This document shows positions 26,344 to 35,451 of a stretch of 64,000 nucleotides of DNA, one piece after another. Position 1 is the first letter of the stretch. Every line of letters starts with the position of its first letter. The DNA is from Caldilineaceae bacterium (GTDB taxonomy: Bacteria > Chloroflexota > Anaerolineae > Caldilineales > Caldilineaceae). The position numbers were made by a program, and so were the translations under genes. Below the pieces are notes generated by a model. That model did not search any database, was not told the origin of the DNA, and saw nothing but the letters and a program-made list of their open reading frames with translations. The stretch is taken from contig JALHQH010000007.1 in the NCBI GenBank assembly GCA_022842065.1, positions 116,115 through 180,114 on the forward strand, written 5' to 3'.

Positions 26344-27471
26344 GCTTGCTGCATATTGACTGATCGGTCGCGCCAAGCCTAGGTGTTCACGCAGGGTGCG
26401 TCCCGTATAGGCTTGGCGGAAGAGTCCACGCTCCTGTAACACCGGGACAAGATTGTGGGTTAGTTCTTCCAGCCCAGTCGGTAAGAGGGCGGGCAACAGA
26501 TGGAAACCATCGGCTGCTTGCGCCTCAAACCAGTGTTGGAGCAGATCGGCTAGTTGCTTGGGCGTGCCCACAAAGCGATAAGCATGAGGGATGTTGGCTT
26601 TCCCATTGCGCGCCGCGGCAATCACATCCAAGAGTGAGGCCCGTTCGTGTGCCAACTGCTCCGTTTCGCCCAGTACGGGCAGAATACTTTGCAGGATCTT
26701 GACGTCGCGCCCGATCGCGGCAGCATTCGCCTTAAGCCGTGCATAGTCATGCTGGGCGGCGGCAAGGGTATCGTGATGCAACACCAACAGATCAGCCACC
26801 TCGACGGAAAGGGGGAGCCCAGCATCACCCTGGTCAACCTGCACAACGACCACATGGCCCTGCGGCGGACGATAGGTGATCTGTGGGCCACGGATCTTGA
26901 AATGGGGGCCGACATGGTTGATGTGATGCAGTTTGGCGGGGTCGAGGTAAAAGCCGCGCACGCGGTCGGTGATGACAGCGTCATCTTCCCAACTGTCCCA
27001 CAATTTGCGGCTGACTTCGACAAATTCGGTTGCAATCGCATGGCGTTCACTAGCACTTGGCGCATGTTCACGGCTGTAATTGCGCGCTTCTGCATCAGTG
27101 GCGGATGTCGTGGCATGCCAAGCAGCGCGGCCACCACTGACGAAATCAAGCGTTGCCAATTCGCGCGAGACGGTAAAGGGTTCGCTATAGATGGTAGGTT
27201 TGCTGACAGCCAGCCCAATCGCTTTTGTCTCTGGGGCCAGGCGCGAAAAAACCGAAAGCGCATCAAGCCGCCCATAGCCATCGTCGGCGGGCACGGCACG
27301 CGCATCGTCCAATAAGACAAAATCAAGCAGGCCACGCTCACCCGTCTGTACCAGATGGCGATAGTAACCAACTTCGATCAAACGTTGTGCTTGGGTGGCG
27401 GGCGCGCCGGGGTGATAACCAAAACCGGCGATGGCAGCGCTCAGGATTAGCTGTTCGTTACGGGTAGGCAC
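26311..27471 (-). CDS. LLM-class flavin monooxygenase, NtaA/SnaA/DszA type
   Basis: Protein of 386 residues starting at ATG 27471. Shared family features are L-D-F-V-L-L-D-D-A-R, A-V-S-K-P-T-I-Y-S-E-P-F, L-D-F-V-S-G-G-R-A-A-W-H-A-T-T and H-V-V-V-V-Q-V-D-Q-G-D-A-G. It is about 65 residues shorter than its neighbour, with a reduced middle region. The last dozen residues (S-D-D-G-R-R-T-T-D-D-R) are encoded by the GACGGAC simple repeat, so the gene probably lost its original stop to repeat insertion. It should use FMNH2 and oxygen on an organosulfur substrate in the cytoplasm. Confidence 0.9.
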   Translation of the reverse strand: MPTRNEQLILSAAIAGFGYHPGAPATQAQRLIEVGYYRHLVQTGERGLLDFVLLDDARAVPADDGYGRLDALSVFSRLAPETKAIGLAVSKPTIYSEPFTVSRELATLDFVSGGRAAWHATTSATDAEARNYSREHAPSASERHAIATEFVEVSRKLWDSWEDDAVITDRVRGFYLDPAKLHHINHVGPHFKIRGPQITYRPPQGHVVVVQVDQGDAGLPLSVEVADLLVLHHDTLAAAQHDYARLKANAAAIGRDVKILQSILPVLGETEQLAHERASLLDVIAAARNGKANIPHAYRFVGTPKQLADLLQHWFEAQAADGFHLLPALLPTGLEELTHNLVPVLQERGLFRQAYTGRTLREHLGLARPISQYAASDDGRRTTDDR

Positions 27472-27486
27472 AAGTTACTCCTTGTT

Positions 27487-27583
27487 TGGATCAGCAACCT
27501 CATCCCGATCTCGTCTCCAAATTGGAGCACTACGCCCTGCACTCCGGTACGGAGCGGGGGTATGGGATGAAGTTGCTGATCGA
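27487..27583. repeat. inverted repeat in an LLM spacer
   Basis: GATCAGCAACCTCATCCC at the left is matched by GGGATGAAGTTGCTGATC at the right, with small internal palindromes (CTCCAAATTGGAG, CTCCGGTACGGAG). It lies between two LLM genes and may be a dispersed element or a processing hairpin. Confidence 0.65.
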
Positions 27584-27616
27584 CTGATTGATAGGGCAGA
27601 CCATCAGCGCCAAAGG

Positions 27617-28726
27617 CTAGACGGCAAAGATCGGTGATAACCCAGGCGCGGTAGCGACCGGAAAGGACGCTTCGGCCTGTGTTGGTGAACCAGTGTCCCA
27701 CACCGTACTCGGCAGCTCACGGCGCAACACGGGGGCAACTTCGGTCGCAAACCATGTGACCTGTTCCCGTTGCTCGGCCTCCGTCAAGCCATCAACACTG
27801 ATGCTGAGCACCTGATGCCCAAAGGCCCCGTGGTAGTGAAAGATCTTCTCAATCACATGTGCTGGGCTGCCAACCAAAATTGGGCCATTAGCAATATTAT
27901 CTTCCAGATCGGTAAAGGGGGGCCGGTTGTGTTGCGCAGCGGCCGTCGCCATAAATTTGTCATAATAAGGGCGGAACCGTTTGATCGCCGATTCGGTGGT
28001 GCGTGCCAGATAGAGACTACCGGCACCAGCGCCAACAACCGCAGCTTTTGGATCATGACCATAATGGGCCAACCGTTCCCGATAGTGATCGATCAGGGCC
28101 TTGTACTTGGTGTAATGATGAAAGGCATTGGCCGAAAAGATCGGCTCGCCATACTTGGCCGCCAACTCGGTGGAAAGGGTACTCGACGCGCTCCCATGCC
28201 AAACGGGAATGGGCTGCTGAAAGGGGCGCGGCTGGGTGGTTACCTTTTCTAATGGTGGCCGATAACGCCCTTGCCAAGTTACATCTTCCTCGGTCCACAG
28301 GCGTTTCAGTAATGCGTAGCGTTCGGCCATGGAATCCCACTGCTCCGCCTCGGTAATACCAAAGAGCGGATAGTGGCGCGGGTCATTGCCTTTGCCGATG
28401 ATCAATTCCAAGCGCCCGCCAGAGAGATGATCAAGGGTGGCATAATCTTCGGCCACGCGCACGGGGTCGAGCACGCTGAGCACGGTCACGGTAGTCAACA
28501 GGCGCACGCGTGAAGTACGGGCCGCAATGGCGGTGAGGATCACTGGGGGTGATGAGGAGAGAAAAGGTGCGCCATGCCGCTCACCGATGCCATAGGCTTC
28601 AAAGCCCAGTTCTTCAGCCAGGATCGCCTGCTTGATCACATTCTGAAATTTTTCCTGCTGGGTCAATATTTCTCCAGTGAGGGCATTCGGCAGATTCATC
28701 ACCAAGCTGAAGAGCGCAAATTTCAT
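27617..28726 (-). CDS. LLM-class flavin-dependent oxidoreductase
   Basis: Protein of 369 residues. I chose ATG 28726 because GAGG lies 8-9 bp upstream and it overlaps the end of the GNAT gene, as usual in coupled operons. F-E-A-Y-G-I-G-E-R-H-G-A-P-F, L-L-T-T-V-T-V-L-S-V-L-D-P-V-R and G-G-R-L-E-L-I-I-G-K-G-N-D place it in the bacterial-luciferase-like family. It is the first of four LLM genes after the GNAT gene. Its place among sulfur genes suggests C-S bond oxidation, but the substrate is unknown. Confidence 0.9.
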   Translation of the reverse strand: MKFALFSLVMNLPNALTGEILTQQEKFQNVIKQAILAEELGFEAYGIGERHGAPFLSSSPPVILTAIAARTSRVRLLTTVTVLSVLDPVRVAEDYATLDHLSGGRLELIIGKGNDPRHYPLFGITEAEQWDSMAERYALLKRLWTEEDVTWQGRYRPPLEKVTTQPRPFQQPIPVWHGSASSTLSTELAAKYGEPIFSANAFHHYTKYKALIDHYRERLAHYGHDPKAAVVGAGAGSLYLARTTESAIKRFRPYYDKFMATAAAQHNRPPFTDLEDNIANGPILVGSPAHVIEKIFHYHGAFGHQVLSISVDGLTEAEQREQVTWFATEVAPVLRRELPSTVWDTGSPTQAEASFPVATAPGLSPIFAV

Positions 28727-28727
28727 C

Positions 28728-29267
28728 TTATACCGCCTCTGGTTGCTGTACGTTGCTGCGCGCATAATGCACTTTGCCGTTCCCATTAGGCTGGACTAGA
28801 TCTTTCTGGTAGGCCAGCACCAGTTCCCAATTGCCTGCGAAACGCTGAATACGATAGTAACCAACTCGTTCATACAGCGCCGCGGCTTCGGGCTGCTTGG
28901 GGCCGGTCTGCAACTTGATGGTGGTGTACCCGAATTCACGCGATAAACGTTCAATTTCAGCGAGAATCGCCTGCCCCACGCCCTTACGGCGGTAGTCAGA
29001 TCGGGTGTACATGCGTTTGACCTCGACGGTAGTTTCATCAATGGGCCGCATAGCACCACAGCCGACCGGATACCCGTTGTGGCGTGCAACCAGAAAAGCA
29101 GCGCGCGGTACTTCGACATCTTCAGGTTTGAAACCGGCACTGCCATCGCTGGTTTGATAGAGTACCGCAAGTTCAGTGCTCAATTCGCGGATCAATTGGG
29201 TGGCGTCGGCACTGCGGACATCCTCCGCGGCAGCAGTGATGGTTACAATGGTGGTCGAAATCGTCAT
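28728..29267 (-). CDS. GNAT-family N-acetyltransferase
   Basis: Protein of 179 residues. The acetyl-CoA-binding motif A appears as Y-R-R-K-G-V-G-Q-A-I-L-A-E-I near residue 95, preceded by V-E-V-K-R-M-Y-T-R and followed by the Y-E-R-V-G-Y-Y-R-I motif B. Such enzymes acetylate amino groups of small molecules or proteins; in sulfur-source operons a GNAT may detoxify or trap an amine or amino acid sulfur compound. It lies between YeeE and the LLM genes and overlaps the next gene. Substrate unknown. Confidence 0.9.
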   Translation of the reverse strand: MTISTTIVTITAAAEDVRSADATQLIRELSTELAVLYQTSDGSAGFKPEDVEVPRAAFLVARHNGYPVGCGAMRPIDETTVEVKRMYTRSDYRRKGVGQAILAEIERLSREFGYTTIKLQTGPKQPEAAALYERVGYYRIQRFAGNWELVLAYQKDLVQPNGNGKVHYARSNVQQPEAV

Positions 29268-29405
29268 TCATTCCTCACTTTGATTATTTTCCATTAATGA
29301 TTAGATAGATCCGATAGGCCAAAATTGCGGTTGCCGACGGGGGAGCCGCCTCCGCGATCGTATCGTGCCGATCACCACAGGCAGGCGATTCTTGCCAAAT
29401 ATCGG

Positions 29406-30641
29406 TTATTCCTGGTCCAGCCGCAGTTTGAGCCCCAGCCAAACGCCGACAAAGACGGTTAGGGCAAAGAGCCAACCAGACAAGGCAAAGGCCGAGATCC
29501 CCGAAAGTAATGTCCCCACCGTACAACCCAACGCCGTCATCGCGCCCCAACCCATGAGCACGCCGCCGAACAGGGCCGTGCTGCTGTTCACGACCGTCAA
29601 TGGCGAGCGCTGGAAGCGGTTGCCCAACAGTGCTGCGGCGAATGCAGCCAACACTAGCCCGCTGATCAGCAGGCCATTGTCGGTAATCGTCTGTACCACC
29701 TGGGTAGCACAGCCGGCTAATGTATCCAAACCATGCAAGCGCACCGGCAACCAACCGGTATTAGCCAACGCGGTCCGGCTAAGGCTGCCCAACTGGGCGG
29801 TCACGCCCAGTGGCTCCACGCGCAGATAGGCAAAGACACCAACCAACCCAACCAATGCCCCCGTCACCAGGGGATGCCAACGCTCGACAAGCAACAGTTC
29901 ACGTACGCGGCGCACGGTGATTACCCGTACAGGTTGTGCCGGCAGAGCGGGTAACCGATGTAAAAGCAGCAGCGCCAGCAATCCCAATACCAGTAAGTGA
30001 ACGAGAAGCGCCCCACTATAGCCTAACCAGGCCGGCAACCAGAGAATCGGTGCCCGGACAATGGCACCGAGATAAAGGGAATTCCAGGTATAAAAGCCAA
30101 TGCCAAAACCGATCAGCGAACCAAAGAGCGCAAAGGGGGCCCGCGCATAGCCTTGACCCAACCGATAGAGATGACCGCTAAGACACGCGCCGGAAAGGAC
30201 CATCCCCAGACCAAAAACCAGCCCAGCCACCGCCAGTGGCCAACTCACCGGCCCAATATGTGCCCCCGGCGGCAACCGTCCACTCCAAGCATTGGGCAAA
30301 AACGCACCAAAAACGATAGCGTAGCCAATGCCGCCCACCGCTAGTGCCGCCAGAATGGCATACAGGGGGCCGCTGTTGCGCGCTTGGATGTAGTCACGGA
30401 GGATACAATAAAAACAAAACCGGCCGCGCTCAAAGAGAATGCCCAACGCGGTGCCGGTCAATAGCGAAAATGCGGCAGCGGCCCCGCGCCCCGGCGTGAT
30501 GTGCAGAAGATAGGCCCCCCCGCATAACGCCAGTAGCACGAGGACGGCAATGCTGTTGCGTTTCCCTCCCCCAGTCGCGCTAAGCACGGCAGCAGGTGCA
30601 TCCTCCTGAAGTGCACTACTTTTTACCACCCGTTCGGACAT
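29406..30641 (-). CDS. YeeE/YedE-family sulfur-compound transporter (TsuA-like)
   Basis: Protein of 411 residues from ATG 30641 with AGAGG 7 bp upstream. About ten membrane helices are predicted. The family's conserved Cys motifs are present: G-R-F-C-F-Y-C near residue 55, S-G-A-C-L-S-G-H and A-L-G-C-T-V-G-T-L. In TsuA these Cys residues line a path for thiosulfate across the inner membrane. The rhodanese lipoprotein gene upstream (30955-31983) would use the same sulfane-sulfur substrates, supporting thiosulfate or a related compound. No TsuB/TusA-like partner gene is adjacent. Confidence 0.9.
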   Translation of the reverse strand: MSERVVKSSALQEDAPAAVLSATGGGKRNSIAVLVLLALCGGAYLLHITPGRGAAAAFSLLTGTALGILFERGRFCFYCILRDYIQARNSGPLYAILAALAVGGIGYAIVFGAFLPNAWSGRLPPGAHIGPVSWPLAVAGLVFGLGMVLSGACLSGHLYRLGQGYARAPFALFGSLIGFGIGFYTWNSLYLGAIVRAPILWLPAWLGYSGALLVHLLVLGLLALLLLHRLPALPAQPVRVITVRRVRELLLVERWHPLVTGALVGLVGVFAYLRVEPLGVTAQLGSLSRTALANTGWLPVRLHGLDTLAGCATQVVQTITDNGLLISGLVLAAFAAALLGNRFQRSPLTVVNSSTALFGGVLMGWGAMTALGCTVGTLLSGISAFALSGWLFALTVFVGVWLGLKLRLDQE

Positions 30642-30737
30642 GCACAACCTCTTCTACCATTGCCGTTAATGCACACCTGGTGCAAAACTTGAGCACCGCG
30701 GCCGCAGTATTTTGTAAATTAAATTGTGATAGGTAAA

Positions 30738-30896
30738 TTCACTCCCTCCCGCGCCTAAAAGGCAACCGCTCCTAGGCGCGAATACCCCTTGGGTGCAGGC
30801 TGGGGGAGGAGCGTGATCTCCGCTCGCGGCGTGACGGTTCCCTCCCCAAGCTGGGGAGGGTTAGGGAGGAAACCGTAATCGTTCAGAACTTAGCTG
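30738..30896. repeat. G/C-rich palindromic element sharing a 15-bp end with 40812-40935
   Basis: This fills the 313-bp gap between yeeE and the rhodanese gene. It holds a hairpin around 30751-30780 and the GGGAGGGTTAGGGAGG motif, and ends in CAGAACTTAGCTGAC, the inverse of the GTCAGCTAAGTTCTG that starts the element at 40812. Both copies also carry GGGGGAGGAGC and GTGACGGT or ATGACGGT. This looks like a MITE-like element. I see no promoter in it. Confidence 0.7.
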
Positions 30897-30954
30897 ACAA
30901 AACAGTAGTTGCGACGAAGTGGACCGCGCGCCCTAATTCGTCGCACGCTTTGGC

Positions 30955-31983
30955 CTACTGGCCACCCCAGACGGTGCCGGCTGGGTTTTCAATCGGCACG
31001 CCGACGGTGTTACCCCACTCAGTCCATGAACCGTCGTAGAGGGCGACCTCGTACCCCAGAATCTCGCTCAATACAAACCAAGTGTGGCTGGCGCGCTCAC
31101 CGATGCGGCAGTAGACGACCACTGGTTTGGTGCCATCCACGCCGACAGAGGCATAGAGCGCACGTAACTCGTCCACCGACTTAAAGGTGCCATCTTCATT
31201 AACCGCTCTGCCCCACGGCACATTCTGTGCCGTGGGGATGTGACCGGCACGCACGGCCAGTTCGGCGCTACCTTCGGGTGCAAAGAGTTCACCGGCAAAT
31301 TCGGCCGGCGAACGGATATCCAGCAGTACTGCATCACGTTGCGCTTCGACAATTGCCTGTACATCAGGCAACAGCGCCCGCAAGCTCAGGCGCGGCGCGG
31401 CGACGGTGTAATTACCAACGGCCAAGCTTGGTGCGGTCGTGGAAAGCTCACGGCCTTCTGCTTCCCACTTGGCGCGACCACCGTCGAGGATGCGCACATC
31501 ATCCAGCCCATAAACGGTGAAGATCCAAGCGCCCCATGCGGCAAACCAATTGTTATTGTCGCCATAGAGCACCACCGTGGTATCGGTGTTGATACCGGCG
31601 GCTTGTGCCAGTTCTTGAAAACGTTCGGGCGAGATAATGTCGCGCTGCACGGTATCAACAAAGTCCGTATGCCAGACAAAATTGACCGCACCCGGCAAAT
31701 GGCCCCGTTCATAGACGCCAGGAACGACGCTCACCTCAATCACCCGCACAGTGGGATCATCCAGGCGCTCGGCTAGCCAATCGGTGGTGACCACCACTTC
31801 CTCGAAACCGCGTGGTCCCGTATCAGCCACTTCAATGGGGGCCGCAGCCTGGGGGTCAGTTTGGGCCGGCGCTTGTACGGTTACCCCTTGGGGCGTTACT
31901 ACACAACCGGCTACTAGCCCCAGCACCACAAATGACAACACCAAGAGCCCAAAGCTGCTGCGCCGACTTTTTTTCAACCACAT
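30955..31983 (-). CDS. lipoprotein thiosulfate/3-mercaptopyruvate sulfurtransferase (two rhodanese domains)
   Basis: Protein of 342 residues. The N-terminus is a lipoprotein signal with L-V-A-G-C at about residue 27, so the enzyme is anchored outside the cytoplasmic membrane. Two rhodanese domains follow; the second has the active loop C-R-I-G-E-R at Cys292, as in thiosulfate:cyanide sulfurtransferases of the S-H-T-W-F subgroup. It would move sulfane sulfur outside the cell and feed the YeeE/YedE transporter encoded next. A cytoplasmic relative with the same [12 protein letters not shown] loop lies at 48747-49601. Confidence 0.92.
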   Translation of the reverse strand: MWLKKSRRSSFGLLVLSFVVLGLVAGCVVTPQGVTVQAPAQTDPQAAAPIEVADTGPRGFEEVVVTTDWLAERLDDPTVRVIEVSVVPGVYERGHLPGAVNFVWHTDFVDTVQRDIISPERFQELAQAAGINTDTTVVLYGDNNNWFAAWGAWIFTVYGLDDVRILDGGRAKWEAEGRELSTTAPSLAVGNYTVAAPRLSLRALLPDVQAIVEAQRDAVLLDIRSPAEFAGELFAPEGSAELAVRAGHIPTAQNVPWGRAVNEDGTFKSVDELRALYASVGVDGTKPVVVYCRIGERASHTWFVLSEILGYEVALYDGSWTEWGNTVGVPIENPAGTVWGGQ

Positions 31984-32120
31984 AACAACTTCTCCTGTCT
32001 ATTATAATTTGCTGCGATTTAGCGCCTGAGTTTCTAGACGATCAAAACGCAACTTAATTCAACCGCACGATCAATAGGGTAACCACTGTGAATAAACAAA
32101 ACGACCAGCGCCGGTTCAAC

Positions 32121-32198
32121 ACTTGCCTGATCAACATGACACCGGTGTGCCGGCGTACGTGCAACCAGCCAAGTGCCATGTTGATCTGACTTGGCGAT
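32121..32198. repeat. imperfect inverted repeat after the DUF1684 gene
   Basis: ACTTGCCTGATCAACATG at the left pairs with CATGTTGATC and AGGCAAGT at the right. The AGATCAACATGGCAC edge resembles the sequence next to the palindrome at 10577-10645. A dispersed element is likely. Confidence 0.6.
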
Positions 32199-33079
32199 TA
32201 GGCAAGTTGTAACCCCGCGGCGGTCGTTGCATAAAATGCTTGCAGGCTGGATGTGTAAAGTTCGCCGGCTTCAATTGCCGGCGGGAGAATGTTTTCACGA
32301 GGTGGCAAGGGACAGGTCGCATAGGGCGAAAAGGCACAAGGTGGGTTCACCGCTTTGTTGAAATCGAGCACAACTGTGTCATCAGCCGCTAAATCCACCG
32401 TGAGAAAGCGCGCTGGGCCATACGTTTGCCGGCCGGAAGTACCATCACGGAAGATGACCGAAAGTTGATTGGGTACCCCGTAATCGGTCGCCAACAGGCG
32501 CAACGGCTGCCCTAACAAGTCGAAATCGATGGTGCCAACGCTCTGATATTTGCTGTTGGTATCCAGAATCGTTTTGATCGGAATTGAGCGCGGGGTTGCG
32601 TGGCGAGTGAAATGACCTTGCACGCGATAGGCCGGTTTCACCGCAAACCATTCGCGACCAGTAAAGGCAGCAATCGCCGGGCTGGTGCTATCTTTCACGC
32701 GGATCGCATATTGATCGCCAAAGTTATGCAGGAAGAAGGTGACTGTACCCACCGTCACCAAGGTGGGTTTTTGCCGATTATGGTTATCCACCAACGCTAC
32801 ACTTTCCACGGCGATACCATCGACCAACACCGGGACTGACGTGGTCACGTTCAGCCGGGCTTTGCCCTTGCGGAATTCGATAATCCCAAGTTCAGCAGGG
32901 ACACTTGGCGGCAAAACGATGTTATTGCTAAGCAGGCTGCCGATGGTGTGATAGCCATCGCTCAGGATATAGAGGTTAACCAACGAAAACCAACTGTCGG
33001 GGGCGCGCAACTCAACGTCGCGCTGCCTCCGCCAAGCATCAACTTGGGCAATATAGGCAGCCATAATTTCATGATGCAT
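32198..33079 (-). CDS. DUF1684-family protein
   Basis: Protein of 293 residues. W-F-S-L-V-N-L-Y-I-L-S-D-G-Y near residue 30 and the C-terminal F-N-K-A-V-N-P-P-C-A-F-S-P-Y-A-T-C-P-L-P-P-x-E-N mark the DUF1684 family, whose biochemical role is unknown. The two Cys in that closing motif are a family feature. There is no signal peptide, so it is cytoplasmic. It sits between the nitroreductase and the rhodanese lipoprotein in the unit 4 operon, which suggests a role linked to organosulfur breakdown. No catalytic assignment is possible. Confidence 0.88.
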   Translation of the reverse strand: MHHEIMAAYIAQVDAWRRQRDVELRAPDSWFSLVNLYILSDGYHTIGSLLSNNIVLPPSVPAELGIIEFRKGKARLNVTTSVPVLVDGIAVESVALVDNHNRQKPTLVTVGTVTFFLHNFGDQYAIRVKDSTSPAIAAFTGREWFAVKPAYRVQGHFTRHATPRSIPIKTILDTNSKYQSVGTIDFDLLGQPLRLLATDYGVPNQLSVIFRDGTSGRQTYGPARFLTVDLAADDTVVLDFNKAVNPPCAFSPYATCPLPPRENILPPAIEAGELYTSSLQAFYATTAAGLQLA

Positions 33080-33111
33080 AGAAATTTCCTCTTATTTAAC
33101 ACTTACACAAC

Positions 33112-33900
33112 TTACTGAAGTTCAAACCCTTGCTCATGCAGCACCTGGCGCAAGGCAACGCGCAGAGGCTGGGAGACGCGTCGCGCACTATGCTCCAGCC
33201 AGCCATAGGCTTCCACTTCGTCGGGTTTGCCGGGAACTGGCACCTGACGGTTGTCATAACTGCCGGTGGCGATCATGGTCTGGTCATACGCGTGCAGCGC
33301 CGCGTCCTCCTCAGCACGACTGTAATGCTCCCAGTGCAAAATCGCACGCTGGGGCAACTGAGGTCGAGGCAGCGCTTCAGCATCCGGCCAACCAAGGGTA
33401 AGCCCAGTTACAGGAAACATCAGCCGCGGCAGGCCCAACAGTTCAATGATTGCGCGCGGCTGGTTACGGATGCCACCGATGTAACAGGTGCCTAAACCAA
33501 GGGATTCAGCGGCTAACACCGCGTTCTGTGCAGCCAAGGCTACATCCACGGCGGCCATCAAGAAATTCTCGACATGTGTATGGCTGTGCGGCAGTTGGCG
33601 CAAGTCGGCCGCCCGATCTAATTTGCTCAGGTCAGCGCACCAGGCAAGAAAGACCGGGGCTTCGAGGATATGGGCCTGGTTGCCACAGAGGCGCGCCAAC
33701 TCGACGCGTGTAGCCGACGCAGTCACTGCGACCACTGCATAAGTTTGCAGGTTGGAAGAGGTCGCGGCCCGCTGCCCCGCGGCGACGATAGTCTCAATTA
33801 AGGCGGCGTCAACCGGCTCCGCTTTGTAGTGGCGGATCGATGCGTGGCGGTGGATCTGGTCAATCACAGGTGTTGTTATCGACGGTGTTGTTATCGACAT
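33112..33900 (-). CDS. nitroreductase-family NAD(P)H:flavin oxidoreductase (NfsA/NfrA-like)
   Basis: Protein of 262 residues with the nitroreductase fold: R-H-A-S-I-R-H-Y near residue 15, A-A-T-S-S-N-L-Q-T-Y, A-A-E-S-L-G-L-G-T-C-Y-I-G-G-I-R-N, and T-L-G-W-P-D. The NfsA/NfrA subgroup binds FMN and oxidises NADPH. In this operon, rich in LLM monooxygenases, it is the only evident candidate to supply reduced FMN, the job SsuE does in the classic sulfonate system. No SsuE-type flavodoxin-fold reductase is seen in the window. It follows the three CMD-like genes. Confidence 0.9.
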   Translation of the reverse strand: MSITTPSITTPVIDQIHRHASIRHYKAEPVDAALIETIVAAGQRAATSSNLQTYAVVAVTASATRVELARLCGNQAHILEAPVFLAWCADLSKLDRAADLRQLPHSHTHVENFLMAAVDVALAAQNAVLAAESLGLGTCYIGGIRNQPRAIIELLGLPRLMFPVTGLTLGWPDAEALPRPQLPQRAILHWEHYSRAEEDAALHAYDQTMIATGSYDNRQVPVPGKPDEVEAYGWLEHSARRVSQPLRVALRQVLHEQGFELQ

Positions 33901-33915
33901 GGCAAGGGTTATTCC

Positions 33916-34245
33916 TTAACGGTTTTTGGAGTCTGGCGGCAAATTGCCTTCAAAGAAATAGGGTAGCAGTAAGACCGGCTCGAAGGTCGCGCGCGACTGC
34001 TCCACAAACGTTTTGGCAGGGATGGGGGTTGTTTGGGCGCGATTACGCTGTTGCCAGTAGCTGAAGAGGTCAGCCAGTTTGATCACCTCGTGGATCTCCT
34101 CTTCCGCCAGGTTATAGGCGCGTAACCGTTCGCGCCTGGCCCCATTGGTTAGCGTGGTGGTGCTGATCTTAAAAGCAAGCTCAGCGATCAACTGTTCACG
34201 GGGTGACAGTGGGCCACTTTGGGGGTTCAAAAGTGTTGGTTGCAT
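33916..34245 (-). CDS. small CMD-like (AhpD-related) protein
   Basis: Protein of 109 residues from ATG 34245, preceded by GGAG at 6 bp. The stretch S-P-R-E-Q-L-I-A-E-L-A-F-K-I near residue 15 and the closing D-L-F-S-Y-W-Q-Q-R-N-R resemble the helical second half of AhpD/carboxymuconolactone-decarboxylase-like proteins. No C-x-x-C is present. It follows two CMD proteins and may form a complex with them. Alternatively it is an unrelated helical protein; the match is weak. Confidence 0.65.
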   Translation of the reverse strand: MQPTLLNPQSGPLSPREQLIAELAFKISTTTLTNGARRERLRAYNLAEEEIHEVIKLADLFSYWQQRNRAQTTPIPAKTFVEQSRATFEPVLLLPYFFEGNLPPDSKNR

Positions 34246-34281
34246 GAGAGCTCCATTCTCGTACATGACACGCAATCTACG

Positions 34282-34863
34282 CTAAACTGCTGCTGCCGGC
34301 TCGACCTCGCCAAGGGTGAGAAAGAGTTGATTGGCCCAGTTAAACATGCCGATGACATGGGTCAGATCCAGAATCGCCAAGTCGGACAAACCCACCTGGC
34401 GCAGCGGGATCAAGTCTTGGGCGGTGACAGCGGCGGGATCGAGGGAAAGCTTGACAGCGTAATCAACGATCGCGCGATTTTGGGGCTCCAGCGGCGTATC
34501 GATCCCTTCGTCCAGCAGCCGGCGGATCGTCACTTCGTCTTTGGTGAGTTGGGCATGCAGACGGGCATGGACCGAGGCACAGTGGACACAGCCATTAGCG
34601 CGCGATGCAGCGACCGCCGCTAGCTCGCGGTCAGCCCGCGTCGCGCCTTCTTGGCTGTACATGGCAAACTTCATCAGCGCGGTGCGCTCGCGCAATGCTT
34701 GCGGCTCATGCGCTAGCAGGGCATAGTAAGGGCGCCCCGTGGGCCGAGGCGAGACTTCTTCGACCAGTGCCTGTTGCTCAGGTGTGGCCTCGATTTCGTC
34801 AACGGTCGGTAGCCAGGGGTGCCAGAGGACAAGGTCAAGGGTAAAAGGGCGGCGCGTTGGCAT
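34282..34863 (-). CDS. alkylhydroperoxidase/CMD-domain protein with C-x-x-C
   Basis: Protein of 193 residues. N-G-C-V-H-C-A-S-V-H-A near residue 95 is the AhpD-like C-x-x-C-x-x-x-H redox centre, and T-L-D-L-V-L-W-H-P-W-L opens the sequence. It belongs to the CMD proteins that occur in pairs beside LLM and peptide-type ABC importer genes (the Avi_7169-type arrangement, from memory of that family). It probably reduces a peroxide made by the flavin enzymes or acts in substrate turnover. It overlaps no neighbour but lies 2 bp from the next CMD gene, giving tight coupling. Confidence 0.85.
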   Translation of the reverse strand: MPTRRPFTLDLVLWHPWLPTVDEIEATPEQQALVEEVSPRPTGRPYYALLAHEPQALRERTALMKFAMYSQEGATRADRELAAVAASRANGCVHCASVHARLHAQLTKDEVTIRRLLDEGIDTPLEPQNRAIVDYAVKLSLDPAAVTAQDLIPLRQVGLSDLAILDLTHVIGMFNWANQLFLTLGEVEPAAAV

Positions 34864-34865
34864 AA

Positions 34866-35402
34866 TTATTTTCCCTCTGCAAGGATACGCAGCCCAACAA
34901 GGGTCCGCACTTGAAAGCTCAGAAAGGCGATCAACTGGCTGATCACCACAATATCGCGCGCAGTCAAACCCACGGCGGTCAATTCGGCGATATGCGCTTT
35001 GGTCGCCGTCGCGGGTGCCGTGGTCAAGCGATCCACATGGTGCAGGATCGCTTGGATCCGCGGGGAGAGTACGTCAGCCGTAGGATTTTCGGCCGCTGTG
35101 GCCAGCACTTCTTCCGCCAGCCCAGCATAACGCAGCCGGGTCTGGTGCCAGCTAATCAGTGCGGCGCTGCTGGTGAGCACGCCGACGCGCAACGCAATCA
35201 GGTAGCGGTCGACGCGGCTGACATTCCCAAGATCCGCCGGCTCAAACAAGGCCCGGTAACTACCCTCGGCATAACGGACAACTTCCGGGCGTTGCGCGCG
35301 CAACGCGCCCAGGCCGGCCGCATGGCCGATCCCGGCCAAATGGTTGATCACATCATCATCGGTGACCAAGGTTGTCGCCGGCGCTTCGCATGTTTGCGTC
35401 AT
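34866..35402 (-). CDS. CMD-domain protein lacking the redox Cys pair
   Basis: Protein of 178 residues from ATG 35402 with GGGAGG upstream. Homology to the CMD fold is shown by the helical core and S-P-R-I-Q-A-I-L-H-H-V-D-R-L, A-H-I-A-E-L-T-A-V-G-L-T. Where the C-x-x-C would lie it has T-S-S-A-A-L-I-S-W-H, so it has no AhpD-type redox centre. It may be a structural partner of the following CMD protein, as in Avi_7170-type pairs. The only Cys is near the N-terminus. Function unproven. Confidence 0.8.
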   Translation of the reverse strand: MTQTCEAPATTLVTDDDVINHLAGIGHAAGLGALRAQRPEVVRYAEGSYRALFEPADLGNVSRVDRYLIALRVGVLTSSAALISWHQTRLRYAGLAEEVLATAAENPTADVLSPRIQAILHHVDRLTTAPATATKAHIAELTAVGLTARDIVVISQLIAFLSFQVRTLVGLRILAEGK

Positions 35403-35451
35403 TAATTCCTCCCTGCTCTCTAAAAACTGGTTATTGTAGAGGTAATCGTAC

